Of a stretch of 12,643 nt of DNA, positions 1 through 9,168 are shown one piece after another. The notes below the pieces were generated by a model. The model worked only from the letters and a program-made list of their open reading frames with translations. It ran no database searches and was not told the DNA's origin. Within the stretch, counting starts at the first letter, position 1. The number at the start of each line of letters is the position of its first letter. Source of the DNA: Synura sp. LO234KE (lineage: Eukaryota; Sar; Synurophyceae; Synurales; Mallomonadaceae); contig VKHC01000383.1 of NCBI GenBank assembly GCA_015143735.1, forward strand, positions 1 through 12,643, read 5' to 3'. The translations under genes and the position numbers were made by a program.

Positions 1-98
1 TGCGCGTTTTCGTTTTGCTTCTCATGTCTTGGCATAACTCTGTTTGATTTAGTAGACGCCGTTTGTGTTTCACCCAATGTCCCTTACAACTGGTATAG

Positions 99-212
99 GA
101 TTTATTATCTCATCGAAAAATGACGAAACAAGAGGCGCAAAAGCTGGTGGAAAACGCTAAGAATTTAGATTCTAGATTTGATAGGGGTCAAGTACAACGT
201 AGTTTCTTGTAA
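99..212 (+). CDS. Possible 3'-terminal exon of a gene entering from the left, function unknown
   Basis: A frame ending in TAA at 210-212 reads as charged, helix-like protein, including the stretch MTKQEAQKLVENAKNLDSRF. The frame is closed upstream by a TAG at 96-98. That triplet overlaps a plausible splice acceptor (pyrimidine/T-rich tract then TATAG at 94-98), so the frame could be the last exon of a plus-strand gene. The only in-frame ATG is at 120; used as a start it would give a 30-residue protein, which is less likely than an exon. No domain is recognised. The amphipathic, Lys/Glu/Gln-rich composition is the main reason for calling it coding. It could also be chance. Confidence 0.33.
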   Translation, partial: DLLSHRKMTKQEAQKLVENAKNLDSRFDRGQVQRSFL

Positions 213-871
213 GCCGTGCGATGCGGAGACGGAGCGGTGTGAAATGTAACCTACTTCGAGGCTTGGTAATGGGAAAAAGTACTTTTCCCGGAAACGCTGA
301 GAATGCGAACAATTAGGATGCGGGGAACTAAAATCCCTCGTAAACCTGAATTACATATGTGTGCTTATGCGTGTCGTCCCCGCTTTATGTTGACTCCCCG
401 ATATTCGATTGATCTGCGACATGATCAGGTCAATATCTTAACGCGCTCGACGCGTGTGCATAAATTCTTTTGTTTAAGATTTAATGTATATTAAGGTTGA
501 CTTCTATTCCTTCCGCGGACAGTCATTTATCATAGTTGGGGTTTCGAGCAGCGCATTAAGCGTTGGAGGCGCAGAAAATGCATATTAAGGCGAGGAAGCA
601 CCAACTCACATACATTTCTTGTACTCATGCTACTAGTACGATTCCTCTTTACATCATCGAAAAGAACAAAGTATGATACAGAAGAACTGCGGAGCTCAGC
701 CGGCACTGTTCGGGACTTGCCAGCAATTAAGGATGCAGATAGTAGAGTAGTACTACTAGTAGCAGCTAGCGGCATCTTTTCGATGCAAAGCACCAAATAT
801 TACGTAGAATTACATCACAAATTGGCCAGCAATATCATGCTGTGGCGGGTCCACGGTACGCGGAGAGCCAA

Positions 872-981
872 TATAGCGGCTGCTAAAGCTAGTTGTACCG
901 CTACTAGTAACAAGCCGCTATAGGGGTGTCTACAGCGGTACCACTACAGCAGCGAGGACGATATTTCACTATAGTGACACC
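872..981. repeat. Cluster of interleaved inverted repeats around a TAGCGG core
   Basis: TATAGCGGC at 872-880 is the exact reverse complement of GCCGCTATA at 914-922. GTACCGCT at 895-902 is the exact reverse complement of AGCGGTAC at 934-941. The two pairs interleave rather than nest. CACTATAGTG at 968-977 is a perfect palindrome, and GGTGTC (925-930) pairs with GACACC (976-981). All share an AGCGG/CCGCT core, also seen in TAGCGGC near 767. This may be a multi-site protein-binding region or the relic of a small element; neither is proven. Confidence 0.5.
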
Positions 982-1235
982 GCGGTAGATTATTAAAGAA
1001 GAAATGCGTCATTTCTACTCTCAGCAAAGTCTTTTTTGGGAAGAGTAACGAGTCAATACATAGACGTCCTTATTAGTGAGGATACAAGTCGACGTTGTCT
1101 GGAAGTTCGTCTAACCAAGTCATTCGCCAAGTTCACTTTAGGTAAGCACCCTTCATCGCGAGGTTGATTTTAGCTAGGATATCATACTATGCGATCGAAA
1201 TGCTACTAGTATTTGTAATATCGTTTTCTTTAATG

Positions 1236-1250
1236 TATATATATATATAT
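1236..1250. repeat. Short (TA)n simple repeat
   Basis: An uninterrupted alternating TA run. It has no coding role and lies in the 3' intergenic flank of the minus-strand glycosyltransferase. Confidence 0.9.
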
Positions 1251-1637
1251 TCAGGCTAACAGCCGCTTCAATCGCCGTCATTTATCCGAATGATCAACAA
1301 TATATACCATATCCTTGATAGTAGTTATCCCCCCCACTATTGTGCTTCGGCAGCATGTCCATGTCCACAAAGAAGTGCTTCAACACAGATGAATAAATAT
1401 AAAATAGTCGACTATTGCCCTCAAAGACAACAATGTGCGTAGTCATCATACTCTATATCGGCTCCAAAAGCGGGTTCACACGATTAGGTGAATCTGAGCT
1501 GCAGGAAGTGGTGAAATATAAGAGCTCAAGTATAATAGTATAGAAACACTTACCGTGCATATAATTTAACCAGCACATGGACTAGGCGGGTCAAAATACA
1601 AAGCTTGAGTGCTAGCTAGAATATATATTTCCAACAA

Positions 1638-2783
1638 TTACTGTTTACAAATTTCTCCTCGAGATCCTATGACCCGCGCATTCGATAGTTTCTCGAAGAA
1701 AACACGTCGTATATAGTTATGAGACATAATCATATCAATTACTTTATTCGCGTTAGTAATTATTTTTTGCGCTAGATCTGTATTATTATTTAAATAGTCA
1801 TATTGTTTTTTTAAATCACTTAAATCCTTCCGTATTGGGACGTAATGAATCCAAGGTTTCAGCAGCGGATCGTACCAATCTTCATAATCAGATTCAACGT
1901 TGAGTACAAGACTAGAGGAAGATAATTTCCATAATATTGAATTGGATGTCCCACTTGTCCCTCCTATATTTAAAATATACCTATATTTAAGCATCGTATC
2001 CACCCTTAAGGTAATTATTTTCCCCAATGAATCGGAAGCACAAATAGTTTGGTTATGAAATAGGGTATCTATATACCAATTGTACGATCCTACCAAGCAC
2101 GCATCAAGCCAACTTATATTATGCGGTTGGGAATTCTTTAGATGATGCGACATTACGCTAACATGGTATCTTGGAAGTAATTCTAAACTCAATCCTGAAT
2201 GCGCAAGATTCGGGGACCATGGCATTCCACGCCAAACAATTGTATTTGCTTTAGCCTCCCATGGATAATTGCGATGTTTCCGGGCTTCGATGTATTTGTT
2301 TATGATATATTTCCCGCTGTACTGCTCAGTCCAGGGCATACTAATGATATCACTATGCCTTCTTTTCGTGTAGGCGAGCGTGGGAATATTTCCAATGAGG
2401 GCAGTGGGTATATTCCAATCCGTTCCTGCAAACAATATAAAGTTTGAAACTACGACATCACCTTTATCGACTATTAATTTTTCCATAAATTTTATACTGA
2501 TGTTCATCCAATCTGAATAGGACACCATATTTGGATGAAAAAATATCGATCCTATCGATTCGTTTGATGTTGTACACGGAGTCACGAAAGCGCATCTTGA
2601 GCAATCGATCAAAGATATAAAGTGCGGATAAGAGCAGTTTGTGAACTTAAATAGTTTTTGCTCAAATTCTATATAACTGATATAATCAGTTTCAAAATGT
2701 GGAATTGCATGAATTGAAAGTAGAGAAATAGCAACCAGAATAAATAAGTAAACATGCTTTTGACTTTTATCTCCTACCATCAT
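1638..2783 (-). CDS. GT90/CAP10-like glycosyltransferase, type II membrane protein
   Basis: This is an intact frame of 381 codons ending in TAA. The start is taken as the paired ATG-ATG at 2783; upstream in-frame codons up to 2840 give only an alternative GTG. Residues about 10-27 form one hydrophobic segment (VYLFILVAISLLSI) after a short basic tail, as in Golgi/ER signal-anchored enzymes or an uncleaved signal peptide. Family hallmarks follow: ANTIVWRG (W184-R185-G186), KYRYILNIGG near 266-275, then a Ser-rich stretch and DWYDPLLKPWIHYVPIRKDL near 302-321. These match the core of the CAP10/GT90 family (Pfam Glyco_transf_90), whose members include protein O-glucosyl/xylosyltransferases. Several N-glycosylation sequons (NCS, NES, NIS, NQT) support a lumenal location. 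There is no C-terminal KDEL-type signal. Donor and acceptor sugars cannot be read from sequence. The gene is divergent from PAM68 with only 62 bp between starts, which implies a shared promoter rather than a shared pathway. Confidence 0.82.
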   Translation of the reverse strand: MMVGDKSQKHVYLFILVAISLLSIHAIPHFETDYISYIEFEQKLFKFTNCSYPHFISLIDCSRCAFVTPCTTSNESIGSIFFHPNMVSYSDWMNISIKFMEKLIVDKGDVVVSNFILFAGTDWNIPTALIGNIPTLAYTKRRHSDIISMPWTEQYSGKYIINKYIEARKHRNYPWEAKANTIVWRGMPWSPNLAHSGLSLELLPRYHVSVMSHHLKNSQPHNISWLDACLVGSYNWYIDTLFHNQTICASDSLGKIITLRVDTMLKYRYILNIGGTSGTSNSILWKLSSSSLVLNVESDYEDWYDPLLKPWIHYVPIRKDLSDLKKQYDYLNNNTDLAQKIITNANKVIDMIMSHNYIRRVFFEKLSNARVIGSRGEICKQ

Positions 2784-2845
2784 CTTAACACGCGCTATCG
2801 TGACCGCAGTCGCTGTCCTGTGACAAACTTCATTACACACTCCTC
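2784..2845. promoter_or_regulatory. Compact bidirectional promoter region between the glycosyltransferase and PAM68 starts
   Basis: Only 62 bp separate the chosen start codons of two divergent genes, so both 5' UTRs and core promoters must lie here or overlap coding sequence. No canonical TATA box is evident. The stretch CGCGCTATCGTGACCGCAG is the GC-richest part. If the glycosyltransferase used the in-frame GTG at 2840 the gap would shrink to 5 bp, which makes the ATG at 2783 more likely. Confidence 0.5.
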
Positions 2846-3750
2846 ATGCTAGCTTTCGTTGCCTTCCTCTTCGTGAATTCACATTTGGTTGACGTTTTCG
2901 GTTATCCCTCCACTTTCGCAAGAAATTATTATGCCCTGACTCGGTATTGCAAAAATGGAGAAAACTCAAAGAAAAGTAGCGGTAAAGGTTTCGGAAAACC
3001 AAAAATATCGGATAACTCCAATTTGATTGAATCGGAGAAATTCAACCCAGAACCTAGTTCCCCCCAGGAATCTGTAGAAAATAATAGCGAATTTATACCA
3101 GATATAGATGAAAGAATCAAATTGAGTAACTTATACAAGACTATTAAAACAAAACGCGATACGGAGTTGGAAGACAAAGTTACTCGGCTTCGAGAGGAGC
3201 AAGAGCTCATTGCTTCTGATGTTAGTGTTGGTAGGAGATTTCTGATATTGTTGTGTCCCTTTGTTTTAGTGTAACAATTTCTTCTTCAGGAGCGGTTCCT
3301 GAATTGGTAGCAAATCGAATGCTAGGACGTATTGTAAGCGATTTTAATTATACTCCTAGAGTATGCTATAAACGCTCTTTCGTCCAGGCATTTTTCTTAG
3401 GAGTTCCTGTTTTTGGTGGTCTCAGCCTTTTCGTAATATTTTTCGTACTTTCCAAAAAGTACGACATAACCATACAACCTGTTGTTGTAGCCTACGCTAC
3501 CCAACTTCCTTTCGTCATTGGACTCGCCGGAATAACTTACGGAATCTTATCTTCGTCCTGGGATGAGGTGAGTGAACGTTGAGGCGCTTATTTACATCTG
3601 TCATGGATGTATATTCAGGCTCCTGGCTCATTGCTTGGATTTAAAGAATTTCAAATAAATTATAAGCGAATACAAGATGGACTTAAAAGGACGCGGGATA
3701 ACGCCCGGCTTGAGGAAGAAATTGAAAAGGAGGAAATGAATCGCTTGTAA
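2846..3750 (+). CDS. PAM68: PAM68-like photosystem II assembly factor, three exons
   Basis: Exons 2846-3230, 3290-3567 and 3619-3750 join in frame to 264 residues. Intron 1 runs GTAGGA...TTCTTCAG (59 nt) and intron 2 runs GTGAGT...ATTCAG (51 nt). The C-terminal half matches PAM68/DUF3464, a thylakoid protein with two membrane helices that helps early photosystem II assembly. Helices lie near residues 159-182 (FVQAFFLGVPVFGGLSLFVI) and 192-215. They are followed by the signature GITYGILSSSWDE and then APGSLLGFKEF. Intron 2 lies exactly between these two signature pieces, which fixes that splice. The protein ends in a Lys/Arg/Glu-rich helix. The N-terminus has a hydrophobic h-region (LAFVAFLFV), then VFGYPSTF and a basic, Ser/Lys-rich region, as expected for a plastid leader and possibly a bipartite signal-plus-transit peptide. 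The middle (about residues 40-125) is acidic and polar. Translation past 3230 without splicing stops soon after, so splicing is required. Confidence 0.87.
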
Positions 3751-3829
3751 CCTTTTATTTGTTAATGTTTACCTATTAAATGTTTTTTTCGTTCTTACTT
3801 ACAATTTTAAGAATTTGCAAAGCACTCCA

Positions 3830-4105
3830 ATGCTCCCTCCTAGTCACCACAATGATAGAGTACGGTACACCGCTTTCCTTTTTATTGTTGTGTTAAATCT
3901 TCAATTCCTCGTTGTGCCAACACTAGTTCTAGTAACTGGCATCGACCATGAGGATCCGGCCACGCACACGACGACCAACAGCACCACCAGAAGCAGCCAA
4001 CACACAAGAGGCAAGCCAGCAGTATTGCCAAGAACGGACAACCGACAACAAAGAGGACCTAATCTGCAGTTAATTCCTCGGTTCTTCTTATTCTTTTTTT
4101 CTTAG
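3830..4105 (+). CDS. Weak candidate for a small membrane or secreted protein
   Basis: The ATG at 3830 opens 91 codons to a TAG at 4103-4105. Residues about 12-36 are hydrophobic (FLFIVVLNLQFLVVPTLVLV), resembling a signal peptide or membrane anchor. A Thr/Ser/His/Arg-rich low-complexity region follows, with a Phe-rich end. No family is recognised. It starts only about 80 bp after the PAM68 stop, so the region may simply be PAM68 3' flank. It could also be the first exon of a longer spliced gene, but I see no convincing continuation. Confidence 0.22.
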   Translation: MLPPSHHNDRVRYTAFLFIVVLNLQFLVVPTLVLVTGIDHEDPATHTTTNSTTRSSQHTRGKPAVLPRTDNRQQRGPNLQLIPRFFLFFFS

Positions 4106-4656
4106 ACGAGGAACTATGAGCTGCCTGTTACTGGAGCCTAAAGCTGTCATAACGAATGAACTTTACCACCACTGACAGATTGATATTAGTAAAACTAACT
4201 AGTCCTTCTCTGCCCTTCAGCTGGCTTGCTCCAGGTCTCCACTCCAGGAGAGCAAGAAACCGGCCGAGATTTGTTTGTTTGGGTGTTCGTTTTTTTTCGA
4301 AAACCATCGTCATCGAATCTCTTCTGTGCGTAACTCTTTAACGTATTTTCCAGTGTCTATCGTATTCTCAGGGCTTAATTTATCTGAGAAAAATTTTCGC
4401 TGCGCAAATCGACGCAGATTGACGTATTTAAGAAAAATCCAAAATCTTCGTGCTTCAACTCCACAGAATTCGACAATCTCAAAGTACCAGCTCGAGAGAA
4501 AATAAATAAGCATTCCTTACCAAGAAAAAAACCTTTAGTATTTTTCCCGACCCAAGCGAAGCTCTTCAATTTAAACAATAGGTCTTAATTAACAAATTCA
4601 CAAGTACTCTCTCCAATAGAACTTTCCGTGTCAATCACAAGCAATGTCTCGTGAAT
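4106..4656. other. A+T-richer spacer left of the pyrimidine-rich element
   Basis: No clear gene. On the minus strand two short frames abut: one ends at 4310 (containing VEARRFWIFLKYVNLRRFAQ) and the next, 4128-4313, begins at an ATG overlapping that stop. Both are rich in charged residues and could be remnants of a decayed minus-strand gene, but no family is recognised and no splice pair is convincing. The composition switches to pyrimidine-rich between about 4640 and 5050, so the left end of the large element probably lies near the end of this stretch. No target-site duplication or long terminal repeat was found by eye. Confidence 0.4.
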
Positions 4657-7600
4657 ATGTCTCTAGCGGGCTCTTCGAAGCCCATCACCCCTGCTGATCT
4701 CCAGAAGTCGTCCTCCCAATGGCCGAATTCCCTTCTTGCAACATTCGATGGTACAACTCAAGGATCAAGTCTTGCTTCGACCTTTCAATTAAATATAATA
4801 TTTCTCAGCGGATTTCCAGATCAACGCCTTTTAGACACAAAAACCTTTCATGCCTGGATTCCCCATTTCCCGCCGCTGGCATCAGCGATTGTGGTCCATT
4901 ATTTGAATGAAAACATCGACTCGTCATTGCTGTCAACCTGGCTTCAGCGTGATCGCCCTTCATACATAAGTATCATACAGGATTTGGACTCATCATCCGA
5001 TTCCGAGAGCGCTGGTTCGGTCCTGACGGTCATCTCAATGTGCATGATCCCTCTCCTGATGGCCTGCCCATGATCCCCATATTTCATGTTCCTCCCTCGA
5101 AAACCTACATAGGCCAACACCGCTCCCTCAGTGCTCGGACATATCCCATTCAGGCTCCGACCCTCATTTTCTCAGCCAAAACAGCCTTATGGGAGCTCTC
5201 AGAACGTTCCCGTGCGACATCCTTCATGGGGGCGCCTTCTTGGGTGCGCTTCTTAACCTATGTGTTGTATGGTCACCCTATCCTATGGATGCTGCTGGTT
5301 CAAGTTCCGCTCGGTAACCATTACTCCTTGAAATACGTAGGCGAGCTCCTCATTCCCTCTGACTCCTCCGCAATTCAACACACGATACAACGTCTCAGTC
5401 TCGTCAATAAGATAGTACAACTTATCGACATACCTCCGTGGCGCTTCCTCATCGCGACTTCCATTGAGAGCGCCTTTGCACTAGAGGCGGGGCCACTGCT
5501 ACATCTTATCACTCAACACCGCAATGCCCAGACCATCACCCGGTTGCCCCCAGGCTTTCCTCTCCCAGCGCTCATCACGGTCCTCTTGTCTGACTCTCAC
5601 CCGCTGGTACTCGCCCCAGTCCACTTCATTTGCGTACATCGCTCTCTCATGTTCACTCTTGTGGGTGAACCTCTCACGGAAGGCGGAGACTCTTTTCACC
5701 TCCTCCTGGCCCTATCTACCGACTCCCTCTCTGCTGCTGCCTATAACCTTCTCGAACAATACCACCCAATTCATTCTCTATCTCCTAATCCAAGCTGGCA
5801 ACATTTTCAAGAGATTGTGGTCCGCCCAAATTGATCCCCGAATTCTCCATCCTCCACTACGGTTCCCCCCCGGACCTCCATTGAGTCCCGCAAGCCCATT
5901 CGACGCCAAGGCTCCTCCCAGTCCTTCCTTCAACTCTTATCTGCCCCTCTTCGTCCTCCCCAAACACCAACCTCTCGCTCCGCCCGTTCAACTTCTATTA
6001 CCCCAGATGTTCACATCATCCGCCTCTCGCCACTCCAAACTTCCGCTCCCCCCCACCTCCCCCGCTTACTGCTATTCCGTTCGCTTCTGCCCACTTTCCC
6101 CCCCTTCTTCTTTCGCTCCCCACCTCTCCGGAATGGGTGATTCTGCGCATCTCGGACTCTCTTCGTACCGCTGTTCTCGACCACCCTATGATCTCCGATC
6201 TCACAGCCACACCGTCCCGCGACATGGAGCTTCGCTGCTCTACTCTGCTGGGATCATCTGATCGTGACCTCCTCAGTACTGTTTTCCAGCTCACTCATGC
6301 TCAAATCCTTCAACTTCCCCGGACTTACCCAAACTGGCTTCCTCCATCCCTCGTCATTCCCATCGATTTCTTCACCCATTCACTTCTGGCCCCCTCGTCC
6401 TTTTGCTCACACAGTCTACCGTTTCCTCCTGAACTGCTTGGGATGTGCCCTCGCTTTGGCATTGCCAATGACCGCCTAGGTACTGCTGGACTTCAAGCTC
6501 TGAAGCTCCAATATGAAGCACTCACCATCCTTCTCCACTCCCACGACCCCTCTGTACTGTCCCCTCGCTTTAACCTCACCTCAACTCCCATCTACTGCAC
6601 CCCTCACCTCTTTCGGCGCTCAGACCTTTTCTCCCTCGCGGGACGTATACTGCTCAACCCCCCCGCTCTCACGGACTCTCTCACGCTCCATCTACCTATC
6701 CTCCGCCGGGCCTTAGCACTACTACTGGACTTCTCTGATCAGATGTTCCTCAACCTTATGACACCACACATCAACGAATTCCCTCTCACTCATTCCCCAG
6801 TATTCCATCCTTCCATCAAGGACTTCTCCTTTCTTCCCCACCTTTGTTGGGCCGACTATACTGAAGGTATTCCAATCATCAAACGCTCGAGTCTCTCAGC
6901 TGAGATCCGTCGTGGACTCAGACTGTTCCAAACTAACGTGGACCCAGTCCCTGGGCTCGTCCATTGTGCAATCATCGCCTTCGATTGCGCTCTGGACGTC
7001 TTGTGGTCTCGGGGGTCCACTCCTCGCCGTCCCGAGCCCCGCCACCTGGGGATATGTCGCCATGGAAACCGATCTCCCAACATGCATCGTTGTCCCTCGG
7101 CTGACGGATCTGGTCTAGGACAAAACCTTTACCGAGAAGCACCTGGTTCATCATCCAACAGGTCCCAAGCCAATGGGCCCGCCTTCTTCTGACCCTTACT
7201 CAACTGCGTGACCAGGACTTCTATCTCCTGAAACTCCTCTACTCCAACTACCCACCAATCTGCGACCTCATCCGTAAAAGCCTTGTTGCTGAAGCCCACT
7301 TCCCAGAGCTCTAAGAGACTATGACAGCAGAACCGGTTGACTGGCACGCGACCATCTACCCAGCCCTGGAAAATGTGTGTCCCTGTTCTGACTTTGAACC
7401 CACCCTCGCCCACCCTAGGTCCAGGAACATCACCTCGACCTCATTTCCTACATGACGAGCTGCTGATCCTCTCGTCTATCCTTCTCCGTTCCCCCTACTG
7501 GACTCGTGCCCTCCAGGCCATCACCTCTCTCGCCTATCATCGACTCCTACCCTCTGGAGGGGCCACTGCCGCTGCTGCGTCACTACCTCTGGGCCTTGGG

Positions 7601-8132
7601 CTTTCTGTTCGTGACCCAGATTGATGCGTACCTCCTGCTGCTCTGGCAGCAGACTGTTAGCTGGTCTCTTCTTGTGTCCAGCCTGATAATGCCGGCCCCG
7701 CCTCTAGCCCCCCTAATCACAACGGATCAGCTCACGGCAGGGTTCTTTGTTGACGAGTTTGTATTTCTACTGGGGGTCGAAGTTGATCCCTCGGACACGG
7801 ACATGAGGCCTCAATCTCTAAACACACGGAGCAAGCGTGGTCGCCTTAGCGCTCCGTCGGGGGTCGGAATCCCCGCCGCCGTTGACCTGACTCATAATAA
7901 TCACACCTTTTCTTCTATTCCTACTCGTTTGTTTCCCCCCTCCTCCCCTGCTCACTCTGTCTTGTCCCCTCTCCCTCTGCTTGTGTGTATTCGATTTGGC
8001 ACACAGCTTGACTACTATTCCCCATCACCGCTCCTATGCCCTTCCTCCACGGCCTCTACCCACCTCCCATCCCCCCTCCTTCTCACTGGTGTCGACCCTC
8101 TATACTATGATAATATAACTACAACTTTTTAA
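4657..8132 (+). pseudogene. Decayed large protein gene(s), family not recognised
   Basis: Coding-like sequence continues for about 3.4 kb but jumps frames. By frame class (start position modulo 3) the pieces are: class 1 at 4657-about 5000; class 0 to 5834; a Pro/Ser-rich linker about 5835-6130; class 2 about 6137-7020; class 0 to 7118; class 1 about 7120-7455, broken by TAA at 7312-7314; class 2 to about 7540; class 0 to 8132. Segments read as ordinary globular protein, for example RWFGPDGHLNVHDPSPDG near 5010-5065, VPSQWARLLLTLTQLRDQDF near 7165-7225 and ITTDQLTAGFFVDEFVFLLG near 7720-7778. Leu, Ser, Pro and Thr dominate because of the C/T bias. The first ATG after the composition change is at 4644 but stops after 17 codons; 4657 is the next one in the long frame. 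Frame jumps may be true decay, or some could be missed introns or assembly slips. No catalytic motif was found. Confidence 0.5.
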
Positions 8133-8185
8133 TCCTCGCTCTCTCTTCCTCAACCCAAACGTCTCTGTGTCCCCGTATCGTGTGA

Positions 8186-8572
8186 CCCCATCTTCCTGGC
8201 CCGCAAACTCCAGTGCCCTTGCCCTTCCCACGCCCCGTCTCCACCCCAGTACGTACCCTACAGCCTCGCTCTGACGGATTGAAGCGCAATATCCTCTGCC
8301 GCCATACTGGTAAGAAAATCAACTATAAGGCGGCGACTGCAGACTCTTATTCCTCAGACTACGTGGTTTGATGAAAAGAGCATGATGAGGCAATTAATGG
8401 AGCCTTCGTCAACCCTCCCGCCCTGGGACATCTTATCAATGACGACTTCAGGCGTGACGAAGGCTCCGTAAAGGCTGTCCGCGACCCCCGCCACCCTCAC
8501 CACACCTTCCTTATCCTCGTCGAGGATGTCCCACGGGGTGATGAACTATCCTACGGGCATGGTGGCCCTTAA
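8186..8572 (+). pseudogene. SET-domain (protein lysine methyltransferase-like) remnant
   Basis: One frame (codons starting at position 2 modulo 3) carries SET features in the right order. KRNILCRHTGKKINYKAA and SYSSDYVV (8282-8368) are followed by two adjacent TGA codons (8369-8374). The same frame then continues with GAFVNPPALGHLINDDF (8399-8449) and TFLILVEDVPRGDELSYGHG (8504-8563), ending in TAA at 8570-8572. In SET enzymes the RFINHxC segment and the final GEEL.YDYG segment build the S-adenosylmethionine and lysine site. Here they appear as GHLIND and GDELSYGHG, so the Asn-Asp variant and one Tyr are present while the second Tyr is His. The N-terminal part of the domain is less clear and a TGA at 8183 closes the frame. 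No Pre-SET or Post-SET cysteine cluster is seen. It sits at the downstream end of the first pyrimidine-rich block and shares its composition, so it belongs to that element rather than to host DNA. Confidence 0.62.
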
Positions 8573-8763
8573 AGGGAGCCTCGTTTATGTGCCCTGCCAC
8601 AAAGCTCCCGTTCGCTCTGCATACTTTAATACCGGTCCTACTTTACCCCTGCTCGTCTCGCCGCACCTGGTCTATCTTCCACATTGGAGCCTCCCACACA
8701 CCTGCTATTCCCCTGGAGACTCCGCCCCATCTGCATCCACAGTCCATCCTCCGCTGGCTACAC
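8573..8763 (+). other. Remainder of the first pyrimidine-rich block up to the nested insertion
   Basis: C/T-rich sequence after the SET remnant. An ATG at 8526 in another frame stays open into the TIR element to 8870, but this is a chance overlap that crosses an element boundary. No motif is recognised. Confidence 0.5.
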
Positions 8764-8875
8764 TAAGGCACATTCCTGCGAAAACGTCACTGAAGTCAAA
8801 AAACGGCACTGATTACAAATTGCGAAAAGGCCGATTACGTGCTATTCCCTTACGAATTAAGGGAAAATAACCCAT
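8764..8875 (+). repeat. Left terminal inverted repeat
   Basis: Matches the right arm over an outer 30 bp (one mismatch) and an inner 25 bp block at 8829-8853. The spacer between blocks is about 35 nt here and about 90 nt in the right arm, so one arm has gained or lost roughly 55 nt. CACTG occurs at about 8788 and 8807. Similarity continues loosely past 8853 into a GGGAAAATA stretch. Confidence 0.85.
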
Positions 8876-9168
8876 TTTTTAGCTTCACTTATCCAACTAC
8901 TTTTTATCAATTATTGGCTTTAGCGGTGTCGTATAGGACTCAGTATGGATACTGACTGAACCTGGCATCATAGGTTACTACAGGAAAGTGTACAAACGTA
9001 CGTACAGTACCTGTGCTGTCAATGGGAACCTGAAAATTTTGAAATTATTTCTTATGTGCAGAGTACTGTTTTAATGTAATATACGTGTACAGAAAAACAC
9101 AATCTTCAACTATGTAGCACTACTACTAGTACCTACTGTATGGTGGCAAATTCACTGTATATGTGTAG
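8876..9168. other. Left interior of the TIR element, no gene called
   Basis: A+T-rich, with a short palindromic cluster near 9000 (ACGTACGTACAGTAC). In the frame used by the Tudor-like gene, 9130-9165 reads as YLLYGGKFTVYV before a TAG at 9166-9168, so an upstream exon may begin here. The TAG could instead be a splice acceptor (ATGTGTAG). No promoter could be identified. Confidence 0.4.

Larger units (their letters stand above)
213..1637. other. Intergenic stretch without a recognised gene
   Basis: I see no recognisable gene family here on either strand. The longest open frame (plus, ATG 627 to TAG 923, 98 codons) has no recognised motif and no clear splice or codon signal. It partly overlaps a block of inverted repeats, so I do not call it a gene. 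The stretch contains several copies of the word CTACTAGTA, a (TA)n run, and a C-run at 1330-1336. The right end is the 3' flank of the minus-strand glycosyltransferase and would hold its 3' UTR. Confidence 0.5.

Noticed and set aside
627-923. 98-codon open frame in the left intergenic region
   Set aside because: No recognised motif or splice evidence, and it overlaps the inverted-repeat cluster. An open frame of this length occurs by chance on both strands here.
1033-1046. A 14-base word (TTTTTGGGAAGAGT) shared with 9682-9695 inside the Tudor-like block, also readable as FLGRV in the left intergenic region
   Set aside because: A single 14-mer match in a window of this size can occur by chance, and surrounding protein similarity is weak. 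Not enough to call a second Tudor-like copy.
6016-7154. Several minus-strand open frames opposite the pyrimidine-rich block, rich in Arg, Gly and Glu
   Set aside because: They are shadows of the plus-strand coding-like frames. Their composition follows from reading the purine-rich complement.
8526-8870. Open frame running from the pyrimidine-rich block into the TIR element
   Set aside because: It crosses the element boundary at 8764 and is out of frame with the SET remnant, so it is a composite accident.
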